From assembly GCA_030620095.1 (NCBI GenBank), contig JAUTXW010004495.1, positions 301,001-365,000 of the forward strand: DNA of 64,000 bases, given 5' to 3'. Under the pieces are notes generated by a model. It saw only the letters and a program-made list of their open reading frames with translations. It ran no database searches and was not told the origin of the DNA. Both the position numbers and the translations under genes were made by a program. Shown in pieces: positions 24,563-36,497 of the stretch; within the stretch, counting starts at the first letter, position 1, and each line of letters begins with the position of its first letter. The DNA is from Kuschelorhynchus macadamiae (taxonomy: Eukaryota; Arthropoda; Insecta; Coleoptera; Curculionidae).

Positions 24563-24626
24563 TATTCTTCGTCTTTGTTCATATTTACAGTCCTTTTTCG
24601 TCTTTTTATATATATATATATATATC
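24512..24626. repeat. Two (TA)n microsatellites
   Basis: AT tracts at about 24512-24557 and 24608-24626 separated by unique text. Long Tyr-Ile open frames over them are artefacts. Confidence 0.95.
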
Positions 24627-25009
24627 GCCATGAAGAACTATATATTCTCGTCTTGCCATATATTTGTTTTATTGTTCTTAATATATATTTCAAATATGTT
24701 TAAAGTTTTAACGTTTTTTGACAAATTGTCTTTTTATTTACTATATTGGTTATATGATATACGCTATTTTTCACGTATAATTTAAAATACGCGTCACAAG
24801 TAAATGAGAATTTTCTGACAGTAATATCTTTTTATGGGTTAAATTTAGCTGTAGGGTTTGCTATATAAAATATCTGGAATTTTTAAGAATTTAAAAATCC
24901 AATTGGGGTAGGTATTTAAATAGGAAATAAAAATGTACATATGGAAAGAGGTTTTTAAAAAAATTCACATTGAATTATAAAACTTTTATATGTGACATTT
25001 TATATATAT

Positions 25010-25225
25010 ACGTACTCTGTATAATATTAATGTTGTTTTAAATGTAATGTTTTTTTCAGTGATGTTTTTTCAATAATGTTTTAACCAATTTAAATACTAA
25101 CTATACATGGTTTTATTGTAGAAAATAAATATCTTGAGAAAGCTCAATATAATGAGCGAAACGATGATTAAATTATAGTTTTACTTCTCAATGAGTTAAC
25201 CTATGCCCAAGAAAATAATTGACAA
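25010..25225 (+). repeat. PLE terminal repeat fragment (pseudo-LTR-like)
   Basis: It repeats the last 215 bp of the PLE: CGTACTCTGTATAATATTAA ... ATCTTGAGAAAGCTCAATA ... GAGCGAAACG ... CTATGCCCAAGAAAATAA. With the inverted copy at 20864-21115 it brackets the whole 20.8-25.2 kb PLE block. It includes an intact hairpin at 25133-25163. Such bracketing repeats in direct or inverted order are usual for PLEs. Confidence 0.85.
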
Positions 25226-25229
25226 AATA

Positions 25230-25231
<2 letters not shown>

Positions 25232-25302
<71 letters not shown>
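25232..25302. repeat. (TA)n microsatellite
   Basis: A TA tract with two CATA interruptions, directly outside the PLE terminal repeat. Confidence 0.97.
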
Positions 25303-25639
25303 ATAGTTACAATAATTATATTCATTCAATTAAATAACCATTTTTTCATTTTTTGATATGCCCGATGCTTTACAGCAATCAAGTTGGTGTAAATAATAAA
25401 AATGTGCAATGTTTTGTTACATCTACGCGTCGGTTTTATTCTAGCCACCAATAATTTACTTCGTTTGCTTATATAAAAACAGCTTTGTTAAATATTTTTG
25501 CACAAAAAAATATTTCCGGCGAAATTGTGATTTAAAATTCACCCGGTAACTGTGTGTCGGTGTCAAAATAATAATCAATACTGACGTTCCCATCTGCTTG
25601 AGATATTGTTTTAGAGTTTTATTGTTTATGAGCAGGGCT

Positions 25640-27480
25640 TGTTTCTATTTACGGTAAGTGTACTCAATCCGGGGCCTCGTCAGGAAGTATTTTTAAGCAG
25701 TTTTTCCCCTGTTGTAAACTTGACGTCTAAATAAAAAATTGGTAAATTTTCTTTACCCGTAGCTTCCCTCGTTATGATTTTCTTTTTATTTGTTAGGATT
25801 AGCGAAGTGTGACCCAAATTAGTTCAGTACATACATAGTCACAGTCACATATATGTGCTCAATATACTGTCTTTTCAAACAATTTAGTTGGGCGCCATTT
25901 TGTTCCATCATATTGGACTCCCACCAATACTTTACCAGTTTCTTTCTACCTATGCCACACTTGACTTTTGAGCTTAATATAAAATAAAGTCAATAAGTAG
26001 TTTTTACATTGACACATACCGCCATTTTGTTGCGTCATGTTGAATTCCTACCAGTTTATCCCATTTAATTTTTCAGCAAAATTTAAAGTTAATCACGTTC
26101 TACCCTATTGGATTTTTACCAAAATATTCTGACTAAAATTTGAAGTCAATCGGGTAAGAAGTGTTTAGGCTATGCCGCGAACTGATAGACAGAGAGAGTG
26201 ATTTTTTCACGATTACAAACATTTTATTTGGCCGCCATTTTCCTCGGCTATCTTGAATTAGTACCATAATTTTACTAGTTGACTCCTATATCACAATTAG
26301 TTATGGCCCAGAATTTGAAATCAATCCATTACGTAGTTTTTTCAGGCTGAATTTTTTGATTCGTACCAACATTTTAATTTTTTTTTTAAATTTCACTGGG
26401 TCGCCATTTTGTTTCCCCATATATTGGATTTTTATCGACAGACGGACCGACAGAATTTATAAAACATATTTTTTGGCATCTAAGGACGCTAAAATGTGAA
26501 GATATGTAAAATCTGAGAGGCTGACTTTTTTACGATTACAAATATTTTATTTGGACGCCATTTTGTTAGGCCATTTTGAATTAGTATCACAATTTTATTA
26601 GTTGATTCCTATACCACAGATAGTTATGGGACACAATTTTAATTCAATCCATTAAGCAGTTTTTCAGGTTGATTTTTTAAATATTTTATTTTGCCCCGTC
26701 ATTTTGGATTCGCACCAGTAGTTTCCAATATAATATTTGATGTTTCTGCAAAATTTGAGATAAGTTGGGTACATAGTTCTTTAATATTTTTTTTACCATT
26801 TCACTAGGCTGCCATATTGGATTTTTACCAAAATATTACCAGATCATCCTGAATGAAGCCAATCGGGTAAGTGGTTCTTTAGGTATGCTGCGAACAGACA
26901 GACCGATGGAATATTTCGGCGTCTGAAACGTGAAGATCTGAAAAATTCCTGGAGGGGATTTTTTCACGATTGCAATACTTCCCTTTTACGAGGGAAGTAA
27001 AAAGTCAACATTCTATTTGCCTTTATTTTTGTATATTACTAAAGTTGTTCAATTCAAAAAATTTGTCAATTGGATTGTAGTTTTTTGATATCGAATTTTT
27101 AAACATTCCATAAAACCGCCATAATGGAATTATACAAACATTGCATCAGTTCATTTCTGTTTCTATATCAAACTTTATTTTTGTCCAAATTTTGAAGCCC
27201 ATTCGATAAGTAGTTTCTTAATAATGATTTTTTCCATTTTGTTTCATACCCCTATGACCCATGGTGTTTGGCCAAAATTTGAGGTCAATCGGATAATTAG
27301 TTGTTGAACTATGTCGTATTGCGTAGATACAGAACAATAGAACGATAGACCGACAGGCTGACGCAAATGGGAGAACATATTTTTATGGGGTCGAAGGTCT
27401 GCAAAAAGTTGATTGAGGAGGGTGATTTTTTCACGATTACAATACTTCCTTCTTTCCGAGAGAAGTAAAAAGCTAACCGA
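25640..27480 (-). repeat. Composite ATGGCGG-rich repeat, inverted copies 3 and 4
   Basis: Read on the minus strand, two adjoining copies carry repeated CCGCCATTTTGTT-type words (reverse of AACAAAATGGCGG). Each ends on the plus strand with TTTTTTCACGATTACAATAC and a short hairpin, CTTCCCTTTTACGAGGGAAG (about 26980) or CTTCCTTCTTTCCGAGAGAAG (about 27445, longer loop). The tail near 25700-25890 (CTTCCCTCGTTATGATTTTC, ACATACATAGTCACAGTCAC) matches copies 2 and 5. Confidence 0.8.
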
Positions 27481-28640
27481 TTTTGAGGCACATTTATTGC
27501 TTCACTTTTTAAAGGGTTGTTTCATTCTCCTTGGGCTACCTATATAGTGAAAAAATAATTATTAAATAATCGCTATGCGCTTATAAATCTGTTTCATTGA
27601 GGTATTTTTTATTGCAATAATTGTAAGAGGAAACTTATCAAGGGAAGTAATGAAGTTATGTTATTGGTTATAAAACAGACTTTTTTGCATTGTTTTATGT
27701 CTAAAAACGAGGTTTATTTATGCAGCAACTATACTAAACTTGCGAATTTAGCTACATGTAACCCACATTTCTTATATCTAAAATATCAGACCGGCAGCCA
27801 TTAGTCTACATACATCCCATTTCTTGAAATCTCTCCATCCACCATTATTACAGAGTTATGTGGTATTATTGTACTTTACGATATAAAATATTGAATTTAA
27901 AGAACATAAACTAAATAACGCATTTGTGTTATAATAGTCCTAACCACAATCTGTGTATAGGACAAAGCAGTGCGATATATTTCCATATGAAGCTATAAGT
28001 GAACACCTTTGTTTATAGTAAGTAATTTAATACACTAAAAAGTCCAAATTAATTTTTATCTCTACTTATTATTATATTAAATAAAAAAAAATAGCCAAGG
28101 ATTTTTGGATAACTAACGAAGAATGACTAAATCGTAAAATTAAAATTAAATATATAAATATTAGTTATTACGATTTTTTAGTAATGTTTGGCATTTTTGG
28201 CAGTAATATATTTTCTAGAAAGTTTTAGTTTAAGAAGCAAATCCATTTTTTAGGCTGAACCTCAGAAAAATTAGGAAGCAGCCCATTTTTTTATTTTAGC
28301 TATTTGAGAGCTCTTTTGAACTTCTCAACACAACACTGTAAAACCCTCCGCAAGAAAAAAATTTAAAAATATATTTTTTTAGCGATATCTGTCAAAATAT
28401 AGGGTGTCCAACCGAGAGTGATCGATTTTGAAGGTTAATAAGTTGTAAACAATTATAGGTAGAACCGAGCGGTTTGTTTTGATTAATTCTGTAACCCATA
28501 AGTTGTTAATTAAAGTTATGGAAACTAAAGGTTTTGTATCACGTTTACAGAGTGGCAAAAAAAATCTCATTTTGTAATTTAAAAAATCTCACGAAAATGG
28601 TTCTTGCTTAAGGTCTTCAAAAATTACTAAGAACCATACC
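27481..28640. other. Unassigned AT-rich region
   Basis: No coding signal. The text CCTAACCACAATCTGTGTAT then AAAGCAGTGCGAT at about 27940-27985 recurs at about 32730-32770, so both are pieces of one unidentified repeat. ATAGGGTGTCC at 28399 could be the outer end of the mariner-like fossil that follows. Confidence 0.4.
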
Positions 28641-28642
28641 GG

Positions 28643-29876
28643 GCGGTCAACGTTTTACAAATAAAAAATTAATAATTTGACCAATGATATTCCCACAAAT
28701 GAAGTAAAGTAGAAAATTATAATGTTTTTATTAATCGACATAATTATGAAAGTAAATTTTGAATATGATGTCCATTCCGTTCAGTACATTTATGAATCCG
28801 TACCATAGATGGTTGAAGGAATCCTGTAGCATCTCCTGGGGAATCTCTTCTATTGCATTTAGTATATTTCATTTAAGACCCTGGATATTTTCTGGAACAG
28901 GATTATAACACCTGTCGCTCCAAATGCCACATCTGGTGATTATCTTGCTTTAAGAGAATAATGTGAAAATATTTTTATTTAAATGGCCATCTTGACGTGT
29001 AGTGAAATGCCACACTATACGGTAACTAACGGTACTCCTTGTACTACCTTTTTCCAAATCTTGCAGTTATGAGAGTTACAGAGATCATTTATGTGGAATA
29101 TATCCTCATCAGACATAATCAAATTGATATATGGGCGAGTTCTAAATAAATCTAATAGAATTTCCCATGTGAGACATCTTTTCTCGTAGGCCTCTTCATG
29201 CAGCATTTGAAATGTGTCAATTTTATCGGGAAAGAGAATTTTTTGTACCTCTTTGACATTCACTTTCTGATAAACTTAGAGAAGAAGCCATTTTCCGCAA
29301 TGATATTTTGCCGTGATTATTCAATATTATTTCATGAGCAGCTAAGAGTCTATTCAAGAAATCTTCATCATACAATTTTTTTTTTGGTCTCGATCCGTCG
29401 GTAGAGAACTTTTGATACCATTTCTTTATAATGTTTGGTGACGGCAAATTCTTCTGAAATCTCGTTCTAAATCTTCTTCTAGTAGATTCAATCCATTTGG
29501 TTTCGGTGTAAAATAAAACCGCTTGAGCTTTTTCGAAGATAAGATCATTTTTAATGTGTTTACCATTAACTGACCCTATTTTGAGTAATGACAGAAATCG
29601 TTTCCGAGCCAACGTATGTGGTTAACTCAGGCTTGATTGTTGTATCACTATAGATGCAATATTCGTATTGTGATACAAGGATGCTTCAGGATATTATACA
29701 TATATGTATACAGGATTCCTTTGACCATGCAATGGTGCGATCATAAATGTATTGAACGATTGGATCACATAAACAACAATTATTCTAATAATTATCACCC
29801 GTGAAACATTATCTACTTTACTTCCTTTGTGGGAATATTTTTGGTCGGATTATTATTTGTAAAACGTTGCATACAT
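28643..29876 (-). mobile_element. Mariner-superfamily element, degenerate, with inverted ends
   Basis: Inverted segments at 28643-28712 and 29812-29875 (shared words TCTACTTTACTTC, TTGTGGGAATAT and ATTTGTAAAACGTTG) flank a decayed mariner-type transposase. The outermost ends cannot be fixed, because similarity stops before a clear TA-flanked terminus. Confidence 0.65.
28731..29612 (-). pseudogene. Mariner-superfamily transposase, internally deleted
   Basis: The N-terminal HTH (DUF4817-like) reads AVLFYTETKWIESTRRRFRT then PSPNIIKKWYQKFSTDGS and ISLRKMASSLSLS. The first catalytic Asp is kept in NLIMSDEDIFHINDLCNSHN. After a large deletion the C-terminus reads IPQEMLQDSFNHLWYGFINV, ending at a stop at 28731-28733. 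The region with the second and third catalytic Asp residues (QDGAPxH, SPDLxPxDFFLWG) is missing. It is the same protein group as the complete genes at 34004 and 48171. Confidence 0.75.
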
Positions 29877-32800
29877 TTTTAAATACGATAAAATTCTAAA
29901 TATTATAAGGCCACGTGGTACTGAAACATATATCTAAAAAAAAATCAATTTTATTGCCTCCCTGGCCGACCAAAAACGGGACGTGACATCATTACGTATA
30001 CGCGAAATCTGGCAACGGTGCAACTTTCAACAATAACAGGCGTCATTCGTTAAGCCGTCAGCCAGACGACATTTGTCTTTTTTGTGGTTAATGGACGACA
30101 TTGACAACGTTTTGTGATTTCAGTTTTATTAGTCTCTAGTTTATTTTGTTCATTTTGTTGTTTACGTGAACTATAGTAATATATAGTAATACACCCTTTT
30201 CTTTTAAATAAACATAAAAATTAAACCACAAAATCACAAAATTAAAACAAACAAAACAATACGCTCTCAACCATGACAGCTGACAGCCAGCTGATATTGC
30301 ATTTTTGTCCAGATGTGGGTCTATGGTTCAGTCAGTTCTTCGGTTCATTCAATGCATAATCATTGTTTGTAGGTCTCGTTTTGGAAACTGAACCGCGGAG
30401 CCGACGATCGATATAGCGCGATTTTTGAACCGGTCTGATTGATAAGAAGAAAGGGATGATGGGGTGGATGGGTCGGTCGATCATTAGCTTGTTGAATGCT
30501 GATTGCTATGAAATATGAGTTTCTGTATAGCCAGAATCTCGTGTAAAAATTTAATTTGGGGTTGATTGGCTTGCTGACATCGTAAATCATCGTAAAAGCA
30601 TCATATTACACCAGTCCTTTAAAATTTATATTTATGTTGTGTGCATTAGATAATAGATTTAAATCTCTACTTTTTTAGTGCGATGTGTATATTGAAGTTC
30701 AGATGGCCTTATAATTACTGATGATAATAGGATGATAGTTAATAAAAAGCAAAATAATATTAAAAATCTAAATTTAACAAGTCAAACCATAGTTCATGTC
30801 TGTAAAATTGATTTTCTGAGAAATAAATTAATACTAATTAGTAAATAAATAAATAGATGCAAATGGAAACATAAAAAACTTCAACTTTAAAACCACTATA
30901 GCAAGACTCTTAAGCCTTGTAAGTGAAAAGTATATCTTTAAAAATTGTGTAGTTATTACTTGGAATTGGCAACCAAACGCAAAGGAACAGCATAATGTGC
31001 TGTAGGGCTGTTTATTTCTAGAAAGAGTATAAAAAGGGAATTGAAGAATAAAATCAAGGCATAAGCATATTAAATCCTAACGGGAAAACATATGTCTATC
31101 TTTGGAAGTTGCGAACCTATCAGATTTTTTACATTTAATCTCCCGGGCTGAATAGGAAAAATTTGGTAAAAAAACTTGAAAAAATATTAATACACTATTT
31201 CACTTAAAACGTTTCCTTGTAAATCACATACAGGTTTGTAAACCAAAAACTATAGACTGGAGAGTGCGCAACTCATTTTACTCGTCGCAAAAAACTAAAA
31301 ACATGTTCGGATAATGCTGGCTATAAAGCCGATGTTGCATGCTTACAAAGTATTCAGATGGATGGAGCTACGCATACATACCCAATGCCCCTATATGAAG
31401 AATATGGCCTACCTATTTTAATGAAATTAAAGAGATCCGGATCACTGATCCGGGTTTTTAAACTGACCCAGATCCGTTGACTAGGATCTTTAAAAATATC
31501 CAGATTTCATATCACTACATTTTGCCGGTCGTTGGCGACGTTGCCATACTGGTACGATGTGTTGTCAAACCGTAGACGGTGCCAAATGCTGTCGTTTGAA
31601 ATGATCCGTTTGCGCGCGAAATTTTAGAACTTTATTACGAAATAAGTATCAATTTTTAAGGCCTTATATTTTAGATATATATTTACTTCTTATATGTAAG
31701 ACTATTTATTACATTAATGTAATAAAAAAATATATTCAAGTTCCCTATTAAGTAAAATGAAGGTCAGGATATCCTGTACAAATACGGTCGTCATATTTTT
31801 TTTCCAAATATGATCGATCAGAATCTATAGTTAATTTTCCTCTGCTAATATCCCCTATCAAGTTAAACATTGTGAAAAATTGAAACATTGGGCATAAACG
31901 GCAGCGCGAGCGCACAATGAAGCGTCATCCCTTTTTATTAAATTTAGAACAGGATTTATTTTTGCCACATACAAATCTGGAATGTACTGGAAAGCAAGTT
32001 GATTAAAGGGTATGATCTATCATATTTAGGAAAAAATAATCTGCACTATTTTTACTCAGAGCATCTTCATCTTCATAATTTACATCTATATAATTGCTCT
32101 ATTTAGAAAGTTTGAGCAGATATTGCCAACAAAATGAATTTTTGCAACTTTTTACAAATTTTTTGTTTGCTTGCGGAGGGTCTGACAACATAAACTTTGG
32201 TTAGTTAAAAATGCTTTCATACAGCTACAATATACATAAAAATTGCCCTTTTCGTTTTTTTTCTGAGATTTGACCCTTTAAATATTGGACTGTTTTCTAA
32301 AATTATTATGTTAGTTGCCATTTGGTTTAAACTTTTCATTTATATATTTTTAAATACATATATTACAATATAGAAAACTTCTCTCAAAGAATCTATTACT
32401 TTAAATAAAAAGAATGCATTTTCAATTTTAAATGTACTAAAAATATTAAAGGCCAGATTCTAATTTTACCAATTTAAAATTATATAGAAAAGATAAAAAT
32501 TGCACATATTGATAAATTGCTTTTTAAGGACTTTTTTGTGACTTTTTGGTTCCAACCCTCTAACAATAAAACGTGGGTGCCCCTATGTAGTGTTAAAGAG
32601 AAAGTGAGATGTTACATTTATTATACGGATACCTAATACTAGAACACAATAACTTGGACTGGTATGTGAAAAATATAAAATAAAATAACGCAAATCAAAA
32701 TCATAGCTTAATTCGATATTATAATATTCCTAACCACGATTTGTGTATAGGAAAAAGCAGTGCGATGTATGGACATTCAACGGCATACAAACTTTTGTTT

Positions 32801-33004
32801 GTTTTTTAGATCAATATTTGATTTAAAAATGATCAGTATTCAAAAGTTTGTATGAGTTATAATCACTGGATTATAAAGACCATAAAAATGATCATAATCC
32901 TTTTGATATCTCAATCGACGTGCCTATAGGCACAATCTCTTTCATTTGTGATAATGTTAATAATAATAATAATTGTGAAAATACCTGACATAATTTTTTT
33001 ACAT
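29877..33004. other. No recognisable gene
   Basis: About 3 kb without a supported coding region or TIR pair. The frame 30360-30590 (minus) has no known motif. Around 29950-30300 the base composition is less AT-rich, with several GTTGTTTACG-like words, but nothing identifiable. Confidence 0.4.
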
Positions 33005-33336
33005 ACCTCAATACAGTGTTGTGTATAATGAGAGAAATTATAATCATAATGATGGAGTGGTAGTTTTTTTTAAGAGCTCTATTTTGTTTTCTTCTCGAGT
33101 GTAGACATTGGGGAAGTCAATATCTTGGAAATAAGTTTAACTATAGAAAACAAAAATCTCATTTTAACTGCTTTATATAAATCACCTGCTATAACTATAA
33201 CCGCATTTAATACTAACTTTAAAAATTTTTTAAATACTTTAAGGCACTCGGATTTTGCAATTTTTTTAGGTGACTTCATATATATTACAAAAAAATAACC
33301 TATATACCAAAGAATCTATCAATATTTTAACAGAGT

Positions 33337-33340
<4 letters not shown>

Positions 33341-33391
<51 letters not shown>
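33341..33391. repeat. (TA)n microsatellite
   Basis: About 50 bp of TA directly to the left of the CTGGGTGATTC terminus. The insertion used, or later expanded, a TA target. Confidence 0.97.
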
Positions 33392-33392
<1 letters not shown>

Positions 33393-36135
33393 TGGGTGAT
33401 TCACGACCCACTGTACATACTTATGTGGTGTATAGGGTATCCCTAGGGTATATCGAAATGGATATTTAAATTGATTAATTCAGCTTTATTACCAACATAC
33501 AGGGTGATTTTCGTATTTTGGTAAAAATTTGTTCACCCTGTATCTCCTAAACTGCTTAATAGATTTTTTTAAAATTTTGTACACAAACACTCTTGGTATA
33601 TCATAACTTTTTGACGTTTGAAAAGTAGCAAAGTTCCATGGCCGTATCCAGCCAATTCACACAGGGGAGGGGGGTTAGTTTTGTGACACCCTGTACATCG
33701 GAATTCGGTATTTTTGAATTTTTTTCTTAAACTACATTCATTTGTGAACAAAAATATGCCACCATCTTGAATGGCACAGTAAAGGTTATGTACGAAATTT
33801 AAATCTTTAGATAGTACATACCTCTTTTTTTAGCGGTATCTGTATTAAAGCTTTTAACTAAGTATAAAATTATTTCAATGATTGACTTTTAAAAAAAAAT
33901 TAAACTATCTCTACTAATAAAACACAGCCTTGTCGAATTAATTTTTATTTTCAGTAGCCCAAAAAAAACTAAAATCTACCCTAACACAATAACGTCTTAA
34001 AAGCTACAAAATGTTTTCAAAATGCATACCACCGGTGTCTCTACATTTTTGTGCACGCTTTTGTAGGTTTGCAATTGAGCGGTAAATCATTTGAGGGTTT
34101 TGTCTAACCTCGTCGCAATAAAAATGTATCCTATTTATTAATTGATCCATAGTTTCGATTGGAACACTGTAAACTTTTTGTTTTAGATGCCCCCACAAAA
34201 AGTAGTCGGCTGGATTAAAGTCTGGCGACCTAGCTGGCCAAGGATGTGGTACTCCGCGTCCAATCCACCGATCAGCAAATTGTTGATTGAGATAATTTCG
34301 AACATCAATTCCAAAATGTGCAGGTGCCCCATCGTGTTGAAACCATATGCCTCTTAAATTTACATTTTCTAATAAGCCCGGTAAAATGTTTTGTAGAAAG
34401 TCCAAATACACAACAGCCGTTAGTCGTTGAGGGAAAATATGTGGTCTAATTAAATGATTATTTATTAAGCCGCACCAAACATTCACTGAAAACTTTCGTT
34501 GAGAATTGGCCAATCGCAACGAATGAGGGTTTTCATCTGCCCATACATGAGAGTTTCTAAAATTAAAGACTCCGTCCCTTGTAAATTGGGCTTCATCAGT
34601 GAATAGTGCTCTAAAAATAGTTCTTCGATGATTTATTACCCACCTAGCAAATGCTAATCTAGGTAAGTAGTCGCCTTCTTCTAATCTTTGTACCTCTTGT
34701 ACATGGAAAGGGTATAAGTTTTCATTTTTTATAGTTCTCCATACTCTTGTATGCGGTATCGCTAATTGGGCGGAAATTCGCCTAGTGCTTGTGGTTGGAT
34801 CTTCCCTCACAAGGTTGAGAATATTCTCTTCTTGGACCACGTTATTAGCACCCACTCTTTCAACATGAAGATCGGTTGAGGGAAACTTACCCTTTTTACG
34901 CAATGTATTAAAAGTTGCGGCAAACGTTTGGTGATTTGGAATTCTCCGATCCAGAAATCGTCTTCTGTATTCTTCTGTAGCAGCCCTTCCGTTACCATTA
35001 CAAAATCCGTACACAAATACGATGTCTGCGTACTCAGCATTTGTAAATAACGGCATTTTTACAATTATTGAAACGTACAAACTTTTTGCAAAGAGAAAAT
35101 TCAAATAAAAAATCTTCAATTAACAATGTCAAACACAAATGATTGAATTGTATGTACGTAATGTCATTTTTAAAATATCTGTCTAAATTCCAAGGCTTAC
35201 TTTATTATTTTTAGGTATTAAAATTTATTGAATTTGTATTTTTTTGTAGGTTTTAAGGTTACGAAAAAAATAAAGGTAAATAAAAAAATTTAAAAAAAAA
35301 ACAAGCTCTTACACGTAATTTGTATACAATAACAAAAATAAAAAAAGATAAATTTTTACGGTAGCCGATAAATGATCACGATCTCGAGCATTAGATAAGA
35401 GATGAGGCGAAAAAGACTCAAACAGAAATTAACTGGTTTATTAGTAGAGATAGTTTAATTTTTTTGAAAGTCAAGCATTTAGACAAAAACCTCAAATGTA
35501 AATGATTCAACGCTCAATTGCAATTCACAAAAGCGTGCACAAAAATGTAGAGATACCGTTAAATAAAAATAAATAAAATAAAAAATAATTCGACAAGGCT
35601 GTGTTTTATTAATAGAGATAGTTTAATTTTTTTTTTAAAGTCAATCATTGAAATAATTTTATACTTAGTTAAAAGCTTTAATACAGATACCGCTAAAAAA
35701 AGGGGTATGTACTATCTAAAGATTTAAATTTCGTACATAACCTTTAGTGTGCCATTCAAGATGGTGGCATATTATTGTTCACAAATGAATGTAGTTTAAG
35801 AAAAAAATTCAAAAATACCGAATTCCGATGTACAGGGTGTCTCAAAACTAGCCCCCCTCCCCTGTGTGAATTGGCTGGATACGGCCCTGGAACTTTGATA
35901 CTTTTCAAACGTCAAAAAGTTATGATATACCAAGAGTGTTAGTGTACAAAATTTAAAAAAAAATGGATTAAGCCGTTTAGGAGATACAGGGTGAACAAAT
36001 TTTTACCAAAATACGAAAATCACCCTGTATCTTAGTAATAAAGCCGAATTAATCAATTTAAATATCCATTTCGATATACCCCAGGGGTACCCTATACACC
36101 ACATAAGTATGTACAATGGGTCGTGAATCACCCTA
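33392..36135 (-). mobile_element. Mariner-superfamily transposon with about 550-bp terminal inverted repeats
   Basis: A 2.74-kb element bounded by CTGGGTGATTCACGACCCA (left) and TGGGTCGTGAATCACCCTA (right), both one change from a CAGGGTG terminus and flanked by TA. The inverted repeats are unusually long: 33392 to about 33944 against about 35584 to 36135, diverged by only a few percent by eye. Inside each is a second CAGGGTG...CACCCTG pair (about 33509-33541 and its mirror). A further partial copy of the inner TIR text (ATTAGTAGAGATAGTTTAAT) lies at about 35440. The transposase gene lies between the TIRs on the minus strand. Inserted in the endonuclease domain of a non-LTR element. Confidence 0.9.
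34004..35056 (-). CDS. Mariner-superfamily transposase, intact (DUF4817-type)
   Basis: 350 residues, with no stop. The start chosen is MPLFTNAEYADIVFVYGF at 35056, because the 21 codons upstream look like leader sequence and family members begin close to this motif. The N-terminal HTH region (about 1-60, GFCNGNGRAATEEYRRRFLD) is followed by a second HTH (about 88-110, STRRISAQLAIPHTRVWRTI). The catalytic triad is Asp154 (ALFTDEAQF), Asp242 (WFQHDGAPAHF) and Asp279 (ARSPDFNPADYFLWGHLKQK), with 36 residues between the last two. The NVWCGL and PADYFLWG motifs are standard. It would cut and paste its own TIRs at TA sites in the nucleus. All three acidic residues are present, so it could be active. 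I cannot assign it to a named clade. Confidence 0.9.
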   Translation of the reverse strand: MPLFTNAEYADIVFVYGFCNGNGRAATEEYRRRFLDRRIPNHQTFAATFNTLRKKGKFPSTDLHVERVGANNVVQEENILNLVREDPTTSTRRISAQLAIPHTRVWRTIKNENLYPFHVQEVQRLEEGDYLPRLAFARWVINHRRTIFRALFTDEAQFTRDGVFNFRNSHVWADENPHSLRLANSQRKFSVNVWCGLINNHLIRPHIFPQRLTAVVYLDFLQNILPGLLENVNLRGIWFQHDGAPAHFGIDVRNYLNQQFADRWIGRGVPHPWPARSPDFNPADYFLWGHLKQKVYSVPIETMDQLINRIHFYCDEVRQNPQMIYRSIANLQKRAQKCRDTGGMHFENIL

Positions 36136-36497
36136 TATAAAATTTATCTCAAACTTGTTTGAATCACATTTTATTGAGAAACCGTAGTAGAGTATTCACG
36201 ACAGCTATCACGGATTATTACAGCACAAGTTTAAGTATTTTGTCAAAAACGGAACTCAAAAACAAAGCTGGCGAAAAAGTAAAATTTTTAAGGAAAATGA
36301 ATTTCTCCAAAGAGTAAAAGTAATTAATTGGGACTGTATATATAATGGCATGTACTTAGATAAGGGTATCGAAATGTTTGTTAACATAATTAAAGAATAA
36401 ATTAATTCAACTGGGAGAGATACTTGCTAAAAAAATCAGTAACAATACAATAAATTACACTTTCCCAAGACCTGTTAATTCTTTTATTACGAATCGG

